From assembly GCF_035989265.1 (NCBI RefSeq), contig NZ_JAYKZX010000003.1:372001-436000 (forward strand): a stretch of DNA of 64,000 nt, given 5' to 3'. Numbering within the stretch: the first letter of the stretch is position 1; every line of letters begins with the position of its first letter. A program made the translations under genes and the position numbers. The DNA comes from Sphingobium sp. HWE2-09. GTDB lineage: Bacteria; Pseudomonadota; Alphaproteobacteria; Sphingomonadales; Sphingomonadaceae. Below are positions 54,526 through 63,260 of this stretch, piece after piece. Under the pieces are notes generated by a model that was given only the letters and a program-made list of their open reading frames with translations, made no database searches and had not been told where the DNA came from.

Positions 54526-54592
54526 GTGCCCCGACGCAGGCCGGGGTTTAGTCCCGCCCTGTAGAACTGGACCCTGGCCTGCGCCGGGGCAC
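54526..54592. repeat. Paired REP-like palindromes, GC-variant
   Basis: GTGCCCCGACGCAGGCCGGGG faces CCTGGCCTGCGCCGGGGCAC. Same layout as the copies at 51069 and 51641 but with a different stem sequence. A related single unit is at 6216. Just before it, GTTCGCCCTGCGCTTGTCG (54480) resembles another dispersed sphingomonad palindrome. Confidence 0.85.
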
Positions 54593-54641
54593 AAGGGGTT
54601 CATGTCGGCAAACAGAACCCCGTGTTTTCGAGGAACTGTCC

Positions 54642-56366
54642 GTGTCCCTTTATACCCGTTTCACCGCCCATCTCGATGCCGTACTGGACGCTCTGGAGGC
54701 CGATGGCGTGCTGCCCGCCGGCCTCAATCGCAAGCCGGTCACGGTCGAGCCGCCGCGCGACGCGAGCCATGGCGACCTCGCCACCAACGCCGCGATGGTG
54801 CTGGCCAAGCCTGCGGGCACCAATCCCCGCGCGCTGGCCGACGCGATCGTGACCAAGTTGCAGGCGCTGGATGAAGTCGAAAGCGCGACCATTGCCGGGC
54901 CGGGCTTCATCAACCTGACGCTGACCGATCCCACCTGGCGCGCAGAACTGGCCGCGATCCATGCGGATGCGGATGATTATGGCCGGTCCGACATCGGGCA
55001 GGGCGTGACCGTCAATGTCGAATATGTCTCCGCCAATCCCACCGGGCCGATGCATATGGGCCATTGTCGCGGCGCAGTGGTGGGCGATGCGCTCGCCACG
55101 CTGCTGGAATATGCCGGGCATAAGGTGACGCGTGAATATTATATCAATGATGCAGGCGGGCAGGTGGATGTGCTCGCCCGGTCGGCGCATCTACGCTATC
55201 GCGAGGCGCTGGGCGAGACGATCGCCATCCCGGAAGGTTTGTATCCTGGCGACTATCTGGTGCCGGTGGGGCAGGCGCTGGCCGCAGACTATGGTGACCG
55301 CTTCGTCGGCGCGCCTGAAGCCGATTGGCTGGTAACCTTCCGCACCTTTGCCGTGGCGAAGATGATGGACATGATCCGCAGCGATCTCGCGCTGTTGGGC
55401 ATCCATCATGATATCTTCTCGTCTGAAGCGGAATTGCAGGCGGCGGGCAAGCCGGACGAGGCCGAAGCCTGGCTGCGCGCGCATGACCTGGTCTATGACG
55501 GCGTGCTGGAAGCGCCCAAGGGCGAATTGCCCGACGATTGGGAGCCGGTGGAACTGCCGTTGTTCCGCTCCACCAAATTCGGCGACGATCAGGATCGCCC
55601 GATCAAGAAATCGAACGGCAGCTGGACCTATTTCGGCGCCGACATGGCCTATCATTACCAGAAGGCGCAGTCCGCCGATCAGTTGATCGACATTTGGGGC
55701 GCCGACCATGCGGGGACGGTGAAGCGCATCCAGGCCGCCGTCGCCGCGCTGACGGAAGGGCGGGCGCGCTTCGACGTCAAGCTCATTCAGATGGTCCGCC
55801 TGCTACGCGACGGCGAGCCGGTGAAAATGTCCAAGCGGGCGGGCAATTTCGTGACGCTGGCCGATGTGGTGCAGGAAGTGGGCAAGGATGTCGTCCGCTT
55901 CACCATGCTGACGCGCAAGGCCGATGCGCAGATGGACTTCGATTTCGCCAAGGTGGTGGAAGCATCGAAGGACAATCCGGTTTTCTACGTCCAATATGCC
56001 CATGCGCGGATCGCCTCGCTCGGACGGCGCGCGGAAGAGGCCGGGATTGTCCTGCCCGCGCCCGACCTGTCCCTTCTTGGGACGGCGGAACTGGGGCTGG
56101 TCAAGCTGGCGGCGCAGTTCCCGCGGGTGGTGGAAGGGGCTGCGCTGCAGCGCGAACCGCACCGGATTGCCTTCTATCTCAATGACTTGGCGTCGGCGTT
56201 CCACGGCTGGTGGAATATGGGCAATGACGATCCGCGTGCGCGCGTCATCCTGGCCGACGATCCGGCGCTCACCGCGACCCGGCTTTTCCTAGCGCAGGGA
56301 ATAGGGCAGATTGTCCGCAACGGGCTGGCGCTGATGGGCGTGGCCGCGTTGACGGAAATGCAGTGA
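54642..56366 (+). CDS. argS: Arginyl-tRNA synthetase
   Basis: 574 residues from GTG 54642 (GAGGA upstream). Class I signatures are PTGPMHMGHCRG (HIGH) and EPVKMSKRAGNFV (KMSKS). The N-terminal Add-1 domain and the C-terminal anticodon-binding helical domain (ASAFHGWWNM) are present. It charges tRNA-Arg. It leads the run argS-SPOR-nagZ-scpAB-tatABC. Confidence 0.96.
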   Translation: MSLYTRFTAHLDAVLDALEADGVLPAGLNRKPVTVEPPRDASHGDLATNAAMVLAKPAGTNPRALADAIVTKLQALDEVESATIAGPGFINLTLTDPTWRAELAAIHADADDYGRSDIGQGVTVNVEYVSANPTGPMHMGHCRGAVVGDALATLLEYAGHKVTREYYINDAGGQVDVLARSAHLRYREALGETIAIPEGLYPGDYLVPVGQALAADYGDRFVGAPEADWLVTFRTFAVAKMMDMIRSDLALLGIHHDIFSSEAELQAAGKPDEAEAWLRAHDLVYDGVLEAPKGELPDDWEPVELPLFRSTKFGDDQDRPIKKSNGSWTYFGADMAYHYQKAQSADQLIDIWGADHAGTVKRIQAAVAALTEGRARFDVKLIQMVRLLRDGEPVKMSKRAGNFVTLADVVQEVGKDVVRFTMLTRKADAQMDFDFAKVVEASKDNPVFYVQYAHARIASLGRRAEEAGIVLPAPDLSLLGTAELGLVKLAAQFPRVVEGAALQREPHRIAFYLNDLASAFHGWWNMGNDDPRARVILADDPALTATRLFLAQGIGQIVRNGLALMGVAALTEMQ

Positions 56367-56377
56367 GGCGCTGAAAG

Positions 56378-57100
56378 ATGAGCGATTATGCCCGCGGGCG
56401 GCTGGACCTGGACGATGAGGATCGCCTGCCCTGGCTGGAGCCGGCGATGGATGATGAGGCGGAAGATCGGATATCGCCGCTGCGCCTGCTGGGCCTGATC
56501 CTGCTCGGCCTCGCGCTGATCGGCGCAGTGGTCGCGGGCGTGTGGTGGCTGCAGAATCGCGGTGGCGCGGGCGGTGCGGGTGAAGGGCAACTGATTGCCG
56601 CGCCGAGCGAGTCCTACAAGATCGCCGCCAATGAAGCCGACGCCAAGAAATTCGACGGCGAAGGCGATGCCAGCTTCGCCGCCAGCGAAGGCGTGCTGCG
56701 CGACGGGCGGATCGATCCCAGCCGCGTGCCCGAAGCGCCGATCGCCAAGACGGCACCCGCCCCGGCTGCGCCTGCGCCCGCCGCACCCAACAAACCGGCC
56801 GCCAGCGTGACCGCGCGCGTTACCGACGAAACCAACGTCCGTCCCGCCGCAGCGGCCAAGCCGGTCGCAGGCGGCGCGATGATCCAGCTGGGCGCCTATG
56901 GCAGCGCATCGGGCGCCAAGGACGCCTGGACCAAGCTGTCCAAGCGCTTCGCCTATCTCGCCCCGCTCGCCATGACGGTGGAACCGGCGGACGTGGGCGG
57001 CAGCACCGTCTATCGCCTGCGCGCCAGCGCGGGCGGGCAGGCCAGCACGATCTGCGGCAAGCTCAAGGTTGCAGGCGAAAGCTGCCTGGTGGTGAATTGA
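56378..57100 (+). CDS. SPOR-domain membrane protein
   Basis: 240 residues. Cytoplasmic acidic start, one membrane helix (about 37-59, LLGLILLGLALIGAVVAGVW), a Pro/Ala-rich linker and a C-terminal SPOR domain (about 165-238: MIQLGAYGSASGAKDAWTKL). SPOR domains bind peptidoglycan stripped of its peptides at the division site. It lies between argS (11 nt) and nagZ. Confidence 0.9.
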   Translation: MSDYARGRLDLDDEDRLPWLEPAMDDEAEDRISPLRLLGLILLGLALIGAVVAGVWWLQNRGGAGGAGEGQLIAAPSESYKIAANEADAKKFDGEGDASFAASEGVLRDGRIDPSRVPEAPIAKTAPAPAAPAPAAPNKPAASVTARVTDETNVRPAAAAKPVAGGAMIQLGAYGSASGAKDAWTKLSKRFAYLAPLAMTVEPADVGGSTVYRLRASAGGQASTICGKLKVAGESCLVVN

Positions 57101-57179
57101 TCCGTTGAGCCGTTCCCCTCTCCTTCGGGGAGAGGGAACAGGTTGCGTTGACCGCCTGCGTGCCGCTACCATCATTGCC

Positions 57180-58193
57180 ATGAAACCCGTCATCTTCGGT
57201 CTGTCCGGCGAAACCCTGACCGGCGACGAGCGCGCCTTCTTTGCGGACGCGCAGCCCGCCGGTTATATCCTGTTCAAGCGCAATATCGCGGACCGGGCGC
57301 AGTTGCGGGCGCTGACCGACGATCTGCGCGCGCTGCATGGACGCGACGACCTGTTGATCATGATCGATCAGGAAGGTGGCCGGGTGGCGCGAATGCAGCC
57401 GCCAGTGTGGCCCGGTTTCCCGCCCGGCGCGGCGTTCGACCGGCTCTATGATCTGGCCCCGTCCAGCGCGATCGCGGCGGCGCGGGCCAATGCCCATGCC
57501 ATCGCGCTGACGCTGGCGGAGGTCGGCATTACCGTCGATGCGCTGCCGCTGCTGGACGTGCGGCAGCCGGGCGCGAGCGACATCATGGGCGACCGGACGC
57601 TGGGCGCCGAGCCGATGCGCGTCGCGGCGCTGGGCCGCGCGACGCTGGAAGGGCTGGCCGATGGCGGCGTGGTCGGCATCGTCAAACATATGCCGGGCCA
57701 TGGCCGGGCGATGGTGGACAGCCATCTCGACCTGCCGGTGGTGGACGCCAACTTGAATGCGCTGGAAACTGACCTGGCGCCCTTCCGCACGCTCAACCGC
57801 GCGCCGATGGGGATGACTGCGCATGTCGTCTATACCGAATGGGATGCGCAGCGCCCAGCCAGCCTGTCGCCCACGATCATCGGCGAAATCATCCGGCAGC
57901 GGATCGGCTTTACCGGGCTGCTGATGTCCGACGATCTGGATATGAAGGCGCTGAACGGCAGCATCCCCGAATTGGCCGCCGCCGTGGTGGCGGCGGGATG
58001 CGATCTGGCGCTCAATTGCTGGGGGCGGATGGACGATATGGTCGGCATCGCTGGCCTGTTGCCGGAGATTACGGACGCAGGGCGCGCGCGGCTCGACCGG
58101 GCGATGGCGTCGGTGACTCGTAGGCGCGATCAGACGCCGATCGAGGACGTGCTGGCGACGCGCGATGCGCTGTTGGGCCTGGTGGCGGCTTGA
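57180..58193 (+). CDS. nagZ: Beta-N-acetylhexosaminidase (glycoside hydrolase family 3)
   Basis: 337 residues from ATG 57180. Start KPVIFGLSGETLTGDERAFF; family motifs IDQEGGRVARM, IVKHMPGHGRA (acid/base loop) and LLMSDDLDMKAL (nucleophile Asp). It removes GlcNAc from peptidoglycan fragments in the cytoplasm during cell-wall recycling. The run SPOR-nagZ-scpA is conserved. Confidence 0.94.
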   Translation: MKPVIFGLSGETLTGDERAFFADAQPAGYILFKRNIADRAQLRALTDDLRALHGRDDLLIMIDQEGGRVARMQPPVWPGFPPGAAFDRLYDLAPSSAIAAARANAHAIALTLAEVGITVDALPLLDVRQPGASDIMGDRTLGAEPMRVAALGRATLEGLADGGVVGIVKHMPGHGRAMVDSHLDLPVVDANLNALETDLAPFRTLNRAPMGMTAHVVYTEWDAQRPASLSPTIIGEIIRQRIGFTGLLMSDDLDMKALNGSIPELAAAVVAAGCDLALNCWGRMDDMVGIAGLLPEITDAGRARLDRAMASVTRRRDQTPIEDVLATRDALLGLVAA

Positions 58194-58310
58194 GGGCTCA
58201 GATTGAAAATTTTTCCTCTGCCGGGAAGGGGGGACCGCCGCGTAGTGGTGGTGGAGACGTAGTGCACGGCCTTGAGGGCGACACCCCTCCGTCAGGGCTT
58301 TGCCCTGCCA

Positions 58311-58329
58311 CCTCCCCTTGCAGGGGAGG
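58311..58329 (+). promoter_or_regulatory. Hairpin that contains the scpA ribosome-binding site
   Basis: CCTCCCCT and AGGGGAGG form a perfect 8-bp stem with a TGC loop, part of a longer dispersed repeat that begins near 58215. The right arm is the only good ribosome-binding site (GGGGAGG, 9 nt before the GTG of scpA), so the stem would cover it. Confidence 0.6.
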
Positions 58330-58338
58330 ATTGCGATA

Positions 58339-59115
58339 GTGGACGATCTTTTCGTCGCGCCTGCCATTCCCGCCCCCGACATGCTGACCGTCAGTTTCGA
58401 TGCGTGGGAAGGGCCGCTCGACCTGCTGCTCAGCCTTGCGCGGACGCAGAAGGTCGATCTGCGTGAGATTTCCATACTCGCGCTGACCGAACAATATCTC
58501 GACTTCATCGATGGCGCGCAGGAACTGCGGCTGGAACTGGCGGCGGACTATCTGGTGATGGCGGCGTGGCTGGCCTATCTCAAATCATCGCTGCTGCTCC
58601 CCCGGCAGGAACAGGCCGATCCCAGCCCCGAGGAACTGGCGCTGCGGCTGCAGTTGCGGCTCCAGCGGCTACACGCCATGCGCGACGCTGCGGCCCGGCT
58701 GATGGCGCGCGACCGGGTGGGCCGCGACGTCTTTGCCCGGCGCAAGCCCGAAGGGTTGCGGCTGGTGAAGAAGGCGCAGTGGCGCGCCAGCCTCTATGAC
58801 CTGATCCAAGCCTATGGGCAAATTCGCGCTCGGACGCAGCCGGTGGTGCACACCATCGCGGTGCGCCCGGTGATGACGCTGGATGAGGCGATCCAGCGGG
58901 TGGGTGCGCTGGTCGGCGCGGCGATCGACTGGACGGCCCTTATAGCCTTCCTGCCGCCGGGGCTGGACGCGCCGAAGGCGAAGTCGGCACTCGCCAGCAG
59001 CTTCGTCGCGGCGCTGGAACTGGCGCGACAGGGGCGGCTGGAGATGCAGCAGGACGGCATTTTCGCACCCCTCTACCTGCGCGCGGCCAGGCCGAATCAG
59101 GGCGCTTCGGCATGA
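58339..59115 (+). CDS. scpA: Segregation and condensation protein A
   Basis: 258 residues from GTG 58339 behind GGGGAGG. An N-terminal SMC-binding helical part reads FDAWEGPLDLLLSLARTQKV and LREISILALTEQYLDFI, followed by the ScpA C-terminal winged region. It is the kleisin of the bacterial SMC complex that compacts chromosomes. Its stop overlaps the scpB ATG by 4 nt. Confidence 0.94.
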   Translation: MDDLFVAPAIPAPDMLTVSFDAWEGPLDLLLSLARTQKVDLREISILALTEQYLDFIDGAQELRLELAADYLVMAAWLAYLKSSLLLPRQEQADPSPEELALRLQLRLQRLHAMRDAAARLMARDRVGRDVFARRKPEGLRLVKKAQWRASLYDLIQAYGQIRARTQPVVHTIAVRPVMTLDEAIQRVGALVGAAIDWTALIAFLPPGLDAPKAKSALASSFVAALELARQGRLEMQQDGIFAPLYLRAARPNQGASA

Positions 59116-59705
59116 GCGTGGAGCCTGACGACTTCCTGCGCGCCGTCGAGGCCGTGCTGTTCGTCGCCGAAGCGCCGCTGACGATGGCAGAGATCAAGGC
59201 GCATGTGGGGGAGGGTGGCGACCTGTCCGCCACGCTGCGTGCGCTGTCCGATCATTATGCCGGGCGCGGGATCAATCTGGTCGAACGGGGCGGGCGCTGG
59301 CATTTCCAGACCGCGCCCGACCTGGCCCATATCCTGCGTCGCGAGAAGGACGAACCGCGCAAATTGTCGCGCGCGGCGATGGAGACGCTGGCGATCATCG
59401 GCTATCATGAGCCGGTCAGCCGCGCGGAAATCGAAGCAATTCGCGGGGTTCAGGTGGGCAAGGGCACGCTCGATGTGCTGATGGAAGCAGGATGGGTGCG
59501 CCCGGCGGGGCGGCGCGAAGTGCCCGGTCGGCCGCTTATCTATGCGACCAGTGTAGATTTTCTGTCACATTTCGGGCTTAGCAGCCGTCGCGACCTTCCC
59601 GGTATGGACGATCTGCGCGCTGCTGGCCTGCTCGACCCCGTCGATTTGGCGCTGGAGGGTCTGGGCGGCCAATCCGTTGTGGAAAATGACGATGAAGACG
59701 CCTAG
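59112..59705 (+). CDS. scpB: Segregation and condensation protein B
   Basis: 197 residues. Two winged-helix domains; motifs AVEAVLFVAEAPLTMAEI, LSRAAMETLAIIGYHEPVSR and EIEAIRGVQVGKGTLDVLME. It binds ScpA in the SMC complex. Coupled to scpA by ATGA. A short Asp/Glu tail ends the protein. tatA follows 27 nt later. Confidence 0.95.
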   Translation: MSVEPDDFLRAVEAVLFVAEAPLTMAEIKAHVGEGGDLSATLRALSDHYAGRGINLVERGGRWHFQTAPDLAHILRREKDEPRKLSRAAMETLAIIGYHEPVSRAEIEAIRGVQVGKGTLDVLMEAGWVRPAGRREVPGRPLIYATSVDFLSHFGLSSRRDLPGMDDLRAAGLLDPVDLALEGLGGQSVVENDDEDA

Positions 59706-59732
59706 ATAGGCCTTCTACTAGGAGTAAGACAA

Positions 59733-59984
59733 ATGGGTTCCTTTTCGCTGATGCACTGGGTGATCGTGCTCCTGGTCGTCATGCTGCTATTTGGTGGCGG
59801 CCGTATTTCCGGCCTGATGGGTGACGTTGCCAAGGGCATCAAGAGCTTCAAGAAGGGCATGGCCGACGATAGCGACGACGATGTGACGCCCGCCAAGCCC
59901 GCGACCCGCATCGAAGGGCATCGTGTGCCCGAGCAGGACGCGCCGGGTGCAACGACTGCGCCCGAAGAAAAGACCAAGGCCTGA
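59733..59984 (+). CDS. tatA: Twin-arginine translocase subunit TatA
   Basis: 83 residues. A short membrane helix ([17 protein letters not shown]), the FGGGRI hinge, an amphipathic helix ([16 protein letters not shown]) and an acidic tail. Many copies form the Tat pore for folded proteins. First of tatABC. PhoK in this window carries a Sec-like, not Tat-like, signal. Confidence 0.95.
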   Translation: MGSFSLMHWVIVLLVVMLLFGGGRISGLMGDVAKGIKSFKKGMADDSDDDVTPAKPATRIEGHRVPEQDAPGATTAPEEKTKA

Positions 59985-60011
59985 TCCTCTAGCGCAGGCC
60001 GATAGTCCCGC

Positions 60012-60464
60012 ATGTTTGGTATCGATTCGTCCGAATTTCTGGTGATCGTGATCATTGCCGTGATCGTGATCGGACCCAAGGATTTGCCGCGCGCGCTCTA
60101 TAAAGTGGGGCAGATCGTGGGCAAGGCGCAGGGCATGGCCCGGCATTTTCGCACCGGCATCGACGCCATGGTGCGGGAAGTCGAGTTGGAAGAGCTGGAA
60201 AAGAAATGGGCGGCGCAGAACAAGCGGATCATGGACGAACATCCGCCCGAGGTCGCAGCGACCGAAGCGTTGCCCGCGCCGGTCGAAGGCGCTGCGGCAG
60301 ACACGCCGCCTTATGTCGCCGAAGCGCCGGAAGACAAGCCGGCCTTCGTCGCGCAATCCGCGCCCGTGGTCCCGCCTGCGCCTGTCGCTTCGCCAGCGGC
60401 CGACGGCCCGCCCTATGTGGCGGAAGCGCCCACGGAACCGCGCAAGGGTGACGCATCGGCATGA
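60012..60464 (+). CDS. tatB: Twin-arginine translocase subunit TatB
   Basis: 150 residues. Start [20 protein letters not shown], hinge [14 protein letters not shown], then an amphipathic region and a Pro/Ala-rich tail with a repeated motif PPYVAEAP (about residues 103-110 and 136-143). It binds TatC as part of the signal-peptide receptor. Its stop overlaps the tatC ATG. Confidence 0.94.
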   Translation: MFGIDSSEFLVIVIIAVIVIGPKDLPRALYKVGQIVGKAQGMARHFRTGIDAMVREVELEELEKKWAAQNKRIMDEHPPEVAATEALPAPVEGAAADTPPYVAEAPEDKPAFVAQSAPVVPPAPVASPAADGPPYVAEAPTEPRKGDASA

Positions 60465-61240
60465 TCGGCGATATCGACGACAGCAAGGCGCCCTTGCTCG
60501 ACCATCTGATCGAGTTGCGCGGCCGCTTGCTCAAATGCGTCTATGCCCTGGTGCTGACCGGCGCTGTCTGCTTCTATTTTTCCGAACAATTATTTGCCAT
60601 CCTGGTGCATCCGCTCAAGGAAGCCTTCGGCGACGGCGGCGGTCGACTGGTCTATACCAAGCTTTATGAAGCGTTTTTCGTGCAGGTGAAGATCGCCTTT
60701 TTCGGCGCCTTCTGCCTGTCCTTCCCTATCATCGCCAACCAGCTGTGGGCCTTCGTCGCGCCCGGCCTCTATGCCAAGGAAAAGAAGGCGCTGCTGCCCT
60801 TCATCCTGGCGACACCCTTCCTCTTCGCGATGGGCGCCAGCTTGGCCTATTTCGTGGTGATGCCCACGGCCTTTCACTTCTTCTTGGAATTTCAGGGCAA
60901 TAGCAGCGGCCTTCAGGTTGAGGCGCTGCCCAGCGCCGACGCCTATCTGGGCCTGGTCATGCAATTCATCCTGGCGTTCGGCATCAGCTTCCTGATGCCG
61001 GTGCTGTTGATGCTGCTCAACCGGGCAGGCTTCGTGACCCGGGCGCAGCTGATCGGGATGCGCCGCTACATGATCGTCGCGGCCTTCATCCTGGCCGCCG
61101 TGCTGACGCCGCCTGATGTGGTATCGCAGCTGATGCTCGCGATCCCGCTGCTGCTGCTCTACGAAATCACCATCGTTGCCATCTGGTTCACCGATCGCCG
61201 CGCGGCGAAGGCCGAGGCGGTGGAAGAGGTTTCGGCCTGA
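60461..61240 (+). CDS. tatC: Twin-arginine translocase subunit TatC
   Basis: 259 residues with six membrane helices. Signature [20 protein letters not shown], then the glutamate-bearing [17 protein letters not shown] and [20 protein letters not shown]. It recognises the twin-arginine signal. It completes tatABC; no terminator is directly visible, but a large repeat lies 84 nt on. Confidence 0.96.
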   Translation: MIGDIDDSKAPLLDHLIELRGRLLKCVYALVLTGAVCFYFSEQLFAILVHPLKEAFGDGGGRLVYTKLYEAFFVQVKIAFFGAFCLSFPIIANQLWAFVAPGLYAKEKKALLPFILATPFLFAMGASLAYFVVMPTAFHFFLEFQGNSSGLQVEALPSADAYLGLVMQFILAFGISFLMPVLLMLLNRAGFVTRAQLIGMRRYMIVAAFILAAVLTPPDVVSQLMLAIPLLLLYEITIVAIWFTDRRAAKAEAVEEVSA

Positions 61241-61324
61241 GCTGACGCTGTGTGGCGTTTCTGGGGATGTCTTTCTGCCGTTCCACTTTGCGCCTGACGT
61301 CACTTCAACAACGACGAAAAAATT

Positions 61325-61439
61325 CCGTCACCCCAGCGGGGGCTGGGGTCTCGCGCAAGAGCGCGCAGCGGTTGAAATGAGCGCTTGCCCAAACGCAGCG
61401 CGCCCTGGCTTGAGACCCCAGCTTTCGCTGGGGTGACGG
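61325..61439. repeat. Long inverted repeat with REP-like arms
   Basis: CCGTCACCCCAGCGGGGGC at the left and its near complement ending GCTGGGGTGACGG at the right, about 60 nt apart. Arms are 28 nt. It lies in the 335-nt gap between tatC and the entericidin-like gene, which otherwise holds only the terminator at 61505. Confidence 0.85.
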
Positions 61440-61504
61440 CTGTTGGGCAAGCCGGAACAATATCCGCTGATGGTAAAATCCCTCAGCTCTATTCTTCGCT
61501 GCGC

Positions 61505-61536
61505 AAAAAAAAGGCCCGCCGTTTGACGGGCGGGCC
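61505..61536 (-). terminator. Intrinsic terminator of the entericidin-like gene
   Basis: On the minus strand GGCCCGCCCGT, a short loop and ACGGCGGGCC form a stem with one bulged base, followed by eight T. It lies 40 nt after the stop. Confidence 0.88.
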
Positions 61537-61575
61537 ATGCTAGGGAGGGGGTAGATAAATGCAGTCGCGCGACGA

Positions 61576-61704
61576 TTAGTTCGCCGACTTTTCCACGGCC
61601 TTGCCAGCGCTCTGCACGTCGCGGCCAGCGCCTTCGACGGTGTTGCACGCGGCGACCATGAGCGATCCGGTGAGCAGCACAGCGGCCAAAATCTTCTTCG
61701 TCAT
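61576..61704 (-). CDS. Entericidin A/B-like small lipoprotein
   Basis: 42 residues, too short for many gene callers. Start ATG 61704 with GGAG 8 nt before it. A lipoprotein signal (KKILAAVLLTGSLMVAAC) ends at C20, and the mature part NTVEGAGRDVQSAGKAVEK is the entericidin pattern with GAGRD and the small helical tail. Entericidin proteins are stress-linked and sit in the outer membrane. It has its own terminator. Confidence 0.85.
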   Translation of the reverse strand: MTKKILAAVLLTGSLMVAACNTVEGAGRDVQSAGKAVEKSAN

Positions 61705-61842
61705 CGGAAATCTCCTCATCAAAAATCTGTGACCGGATGACGATGTCATCGCAGTGACCCAGCAAGAACCCGCGCTGCGAGAATACGTTCCGCAGCCGAA
61801 AAGAATAATGATTTCAAGTAGAAATAGCCCCGTAAAAAGTCT

Positions 61843-61878
61843 GAGCCCGGAACGCGTCGGGGGAAACGTTCCGGGCTC
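61843..61878. other. Perfect 12-bp inverted repeat
   Basis: GAGCCCGGAACG and CGTTCCGGGCTC are perfectly complementary around a 12-nt loop. On the minus strand AGACTTTTTAC follows, so it may end the hydrolase transcript 184 nt away. The rest of the 357-nt gap (61705-62061) holds nothing recognised. Confidence 0.55.
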
Positions 61879-62061
61879 ATATTATGTGGATAGCAAGAGC
61901 GGGGGGCAAAAGATTTGCTATCCGAATTACAAAACGTCTTAGGAAACAAATCGGTTCCCGCAATCTGACCAAAAGTCAGATTTTAATATGCCAGTTTTTC
62001 AAAGGGTTCGATGGTTTTCGAATAGCTAACCACGAAAAAAGCACCGCAGGCCGCGATCCAG

Positions 62062-63042
62062 TCAGATCAGCGGGCGGCCGCTGTTCCAATATTCAGGACG
62101 GATCGTAGATTCCGGCAGGCCGTCATCGACAGGCTTGGGCAAGGGCGCCGGGCTCCAGCCGCCGCGCGGCGCGACCGGCGTCGCGGTCGGCGCCACCGCT
62201 GGCAGCGGGGCATAGGGCAACGTCAGCATCTCGACCGGCTGCACTGGACGGACGGGCCAGCTGGTCCGCGCCGGTCCGGATATCGTCTCCCGGCCCAGAT
62301 AGGCGGCGTGGAAGGCGGCGGGCGTGCCGTTGAAGCCGGGATTGCGATAGAAGATATGCGCGCCGATCACCGCGACCGCCTGCAGGCTGGACGACCAGTC
62401 GGGGCGCACCGCCAGCGTATGATAATGGGTTGCGAGGCCGACTGGTGTATAGACCTTGCCCGCCAGCGCCTCTTCCGCCACGCGGCGCGCGCGGACCCAG
62501 GCGGCCGCGGCGGGCAGCCGCGCCATCGCGCCGTCGCAGCTGAAGGTGAATTGGCATTTATAGTCGGTGCGTTCCGACCCCTGATAGACGACGCCGCACA
62601 CCGTATTGGGCCATAACTGGCTGCGGACCCGGTTCAGCACCACCTGCGCCACCGCGCGCTGGCCGTCGTCCGGCTCGTTGCCCGCTTCATAATAGACCGC
62701 CGATGTCAGGCAGTTGAGCGCGCGATAGCTGTCGACCCCGGTCAGACCGCGAAAGGCCATGGCGGGCGCGGCCGTCACCGCGTCCAGCCCCAGCACATGT
62801 TCGCTCTGCACCGTAGCGACGCCGGGCGCGGGATCGAACGCCCCCTGTGCGTAGAAGAAGGCGGAGCCGGGGAAGTTCATGCCTCCGTCTTCAGACGGAT
62901 CGGCCTGGGCCTGGCTGACGTCGCCGCCCAGCATGTCAAGCGGCGCAGCGGTGATCAGGCGCGGCGCGACGAGCAGCATCAGCGCGATCAAAGCGATCAC
63001 GCCATGGCCCCGCCATCCCCGCATCTGCGCCAAAAGCCGCAT
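62062..63042 (-). CDS. SleB-like cell-wall hydrolase
   Basis: 326 residues. One N-terminal membrane helix (IALIALMLLVAP) is followed by the SleB/hydrolase-2 domain: VYYEAGNEPDDGQRAVAQVV with the catalytic Glu, KCQFTFSCDG, and THYHTLAVRPDWSSSL. It cuts peptidoglycan glycan strands. SleB was named from spore germination, but alphaproteobacteria do not form spores and use such proteins in wall remodelling. A Pro-rich tail ends the protein. Confidence 0.87.
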   Translation of the reverse strand: MRLLAQMRGWRGHGVIALIALMLLVAPRLITAAPLDMLGGDVSQAQADPSEDGGMNFPGSAFFYAQGAFDPAPGVATVQSEHVLGLDAVTAAPAMAFRGLTGVDSYRALNCLTSAVYYEAGNEPDDGQRAVAQVVLNRVRSQLWPNTVCGVVYQGSERTDYKCQFTFSCDGAMARLPAAAAWVRARRVAEEALAGKVYTPVGLATHYHTLAVRPDWSSSLQAVAVIGAHIFYRNPGFNGTPAAFHAAYLGRETISGPARTSWPVRPVQPVEMLTLPYAPLPAVAPTATPVAPRGGWSPAPLPKPVDDGLPESTIRPEYWNSGRPLI

Positions 63043-63260
63043 GTCCGCCCCATATTCCGAGCGGCCCCATGCCGCGCAAGATGGCCCTTACGCCAATTTC
63101 CTTGTCTTTTCCTCCAGCTATTTACCCGTGTGCCGCGATGGGACGGCGGGCGGCGTAAAGATTAACGGGCCGGGATCGCCCAGACGGGAAATGGCCGCTT
63201 TTGGCCGTGCATCATTCCCTTGCTTGGCAAAAGCGCGCGGGGCGGGCTATGCGTGGCGCC

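Noticed and set aside
62062..63042. Spore-germination function from the SleB domain
   Set aside because: The organism belongs to a non-sporulating group; the domain is common in alphaproteobacterial wall remodelling.
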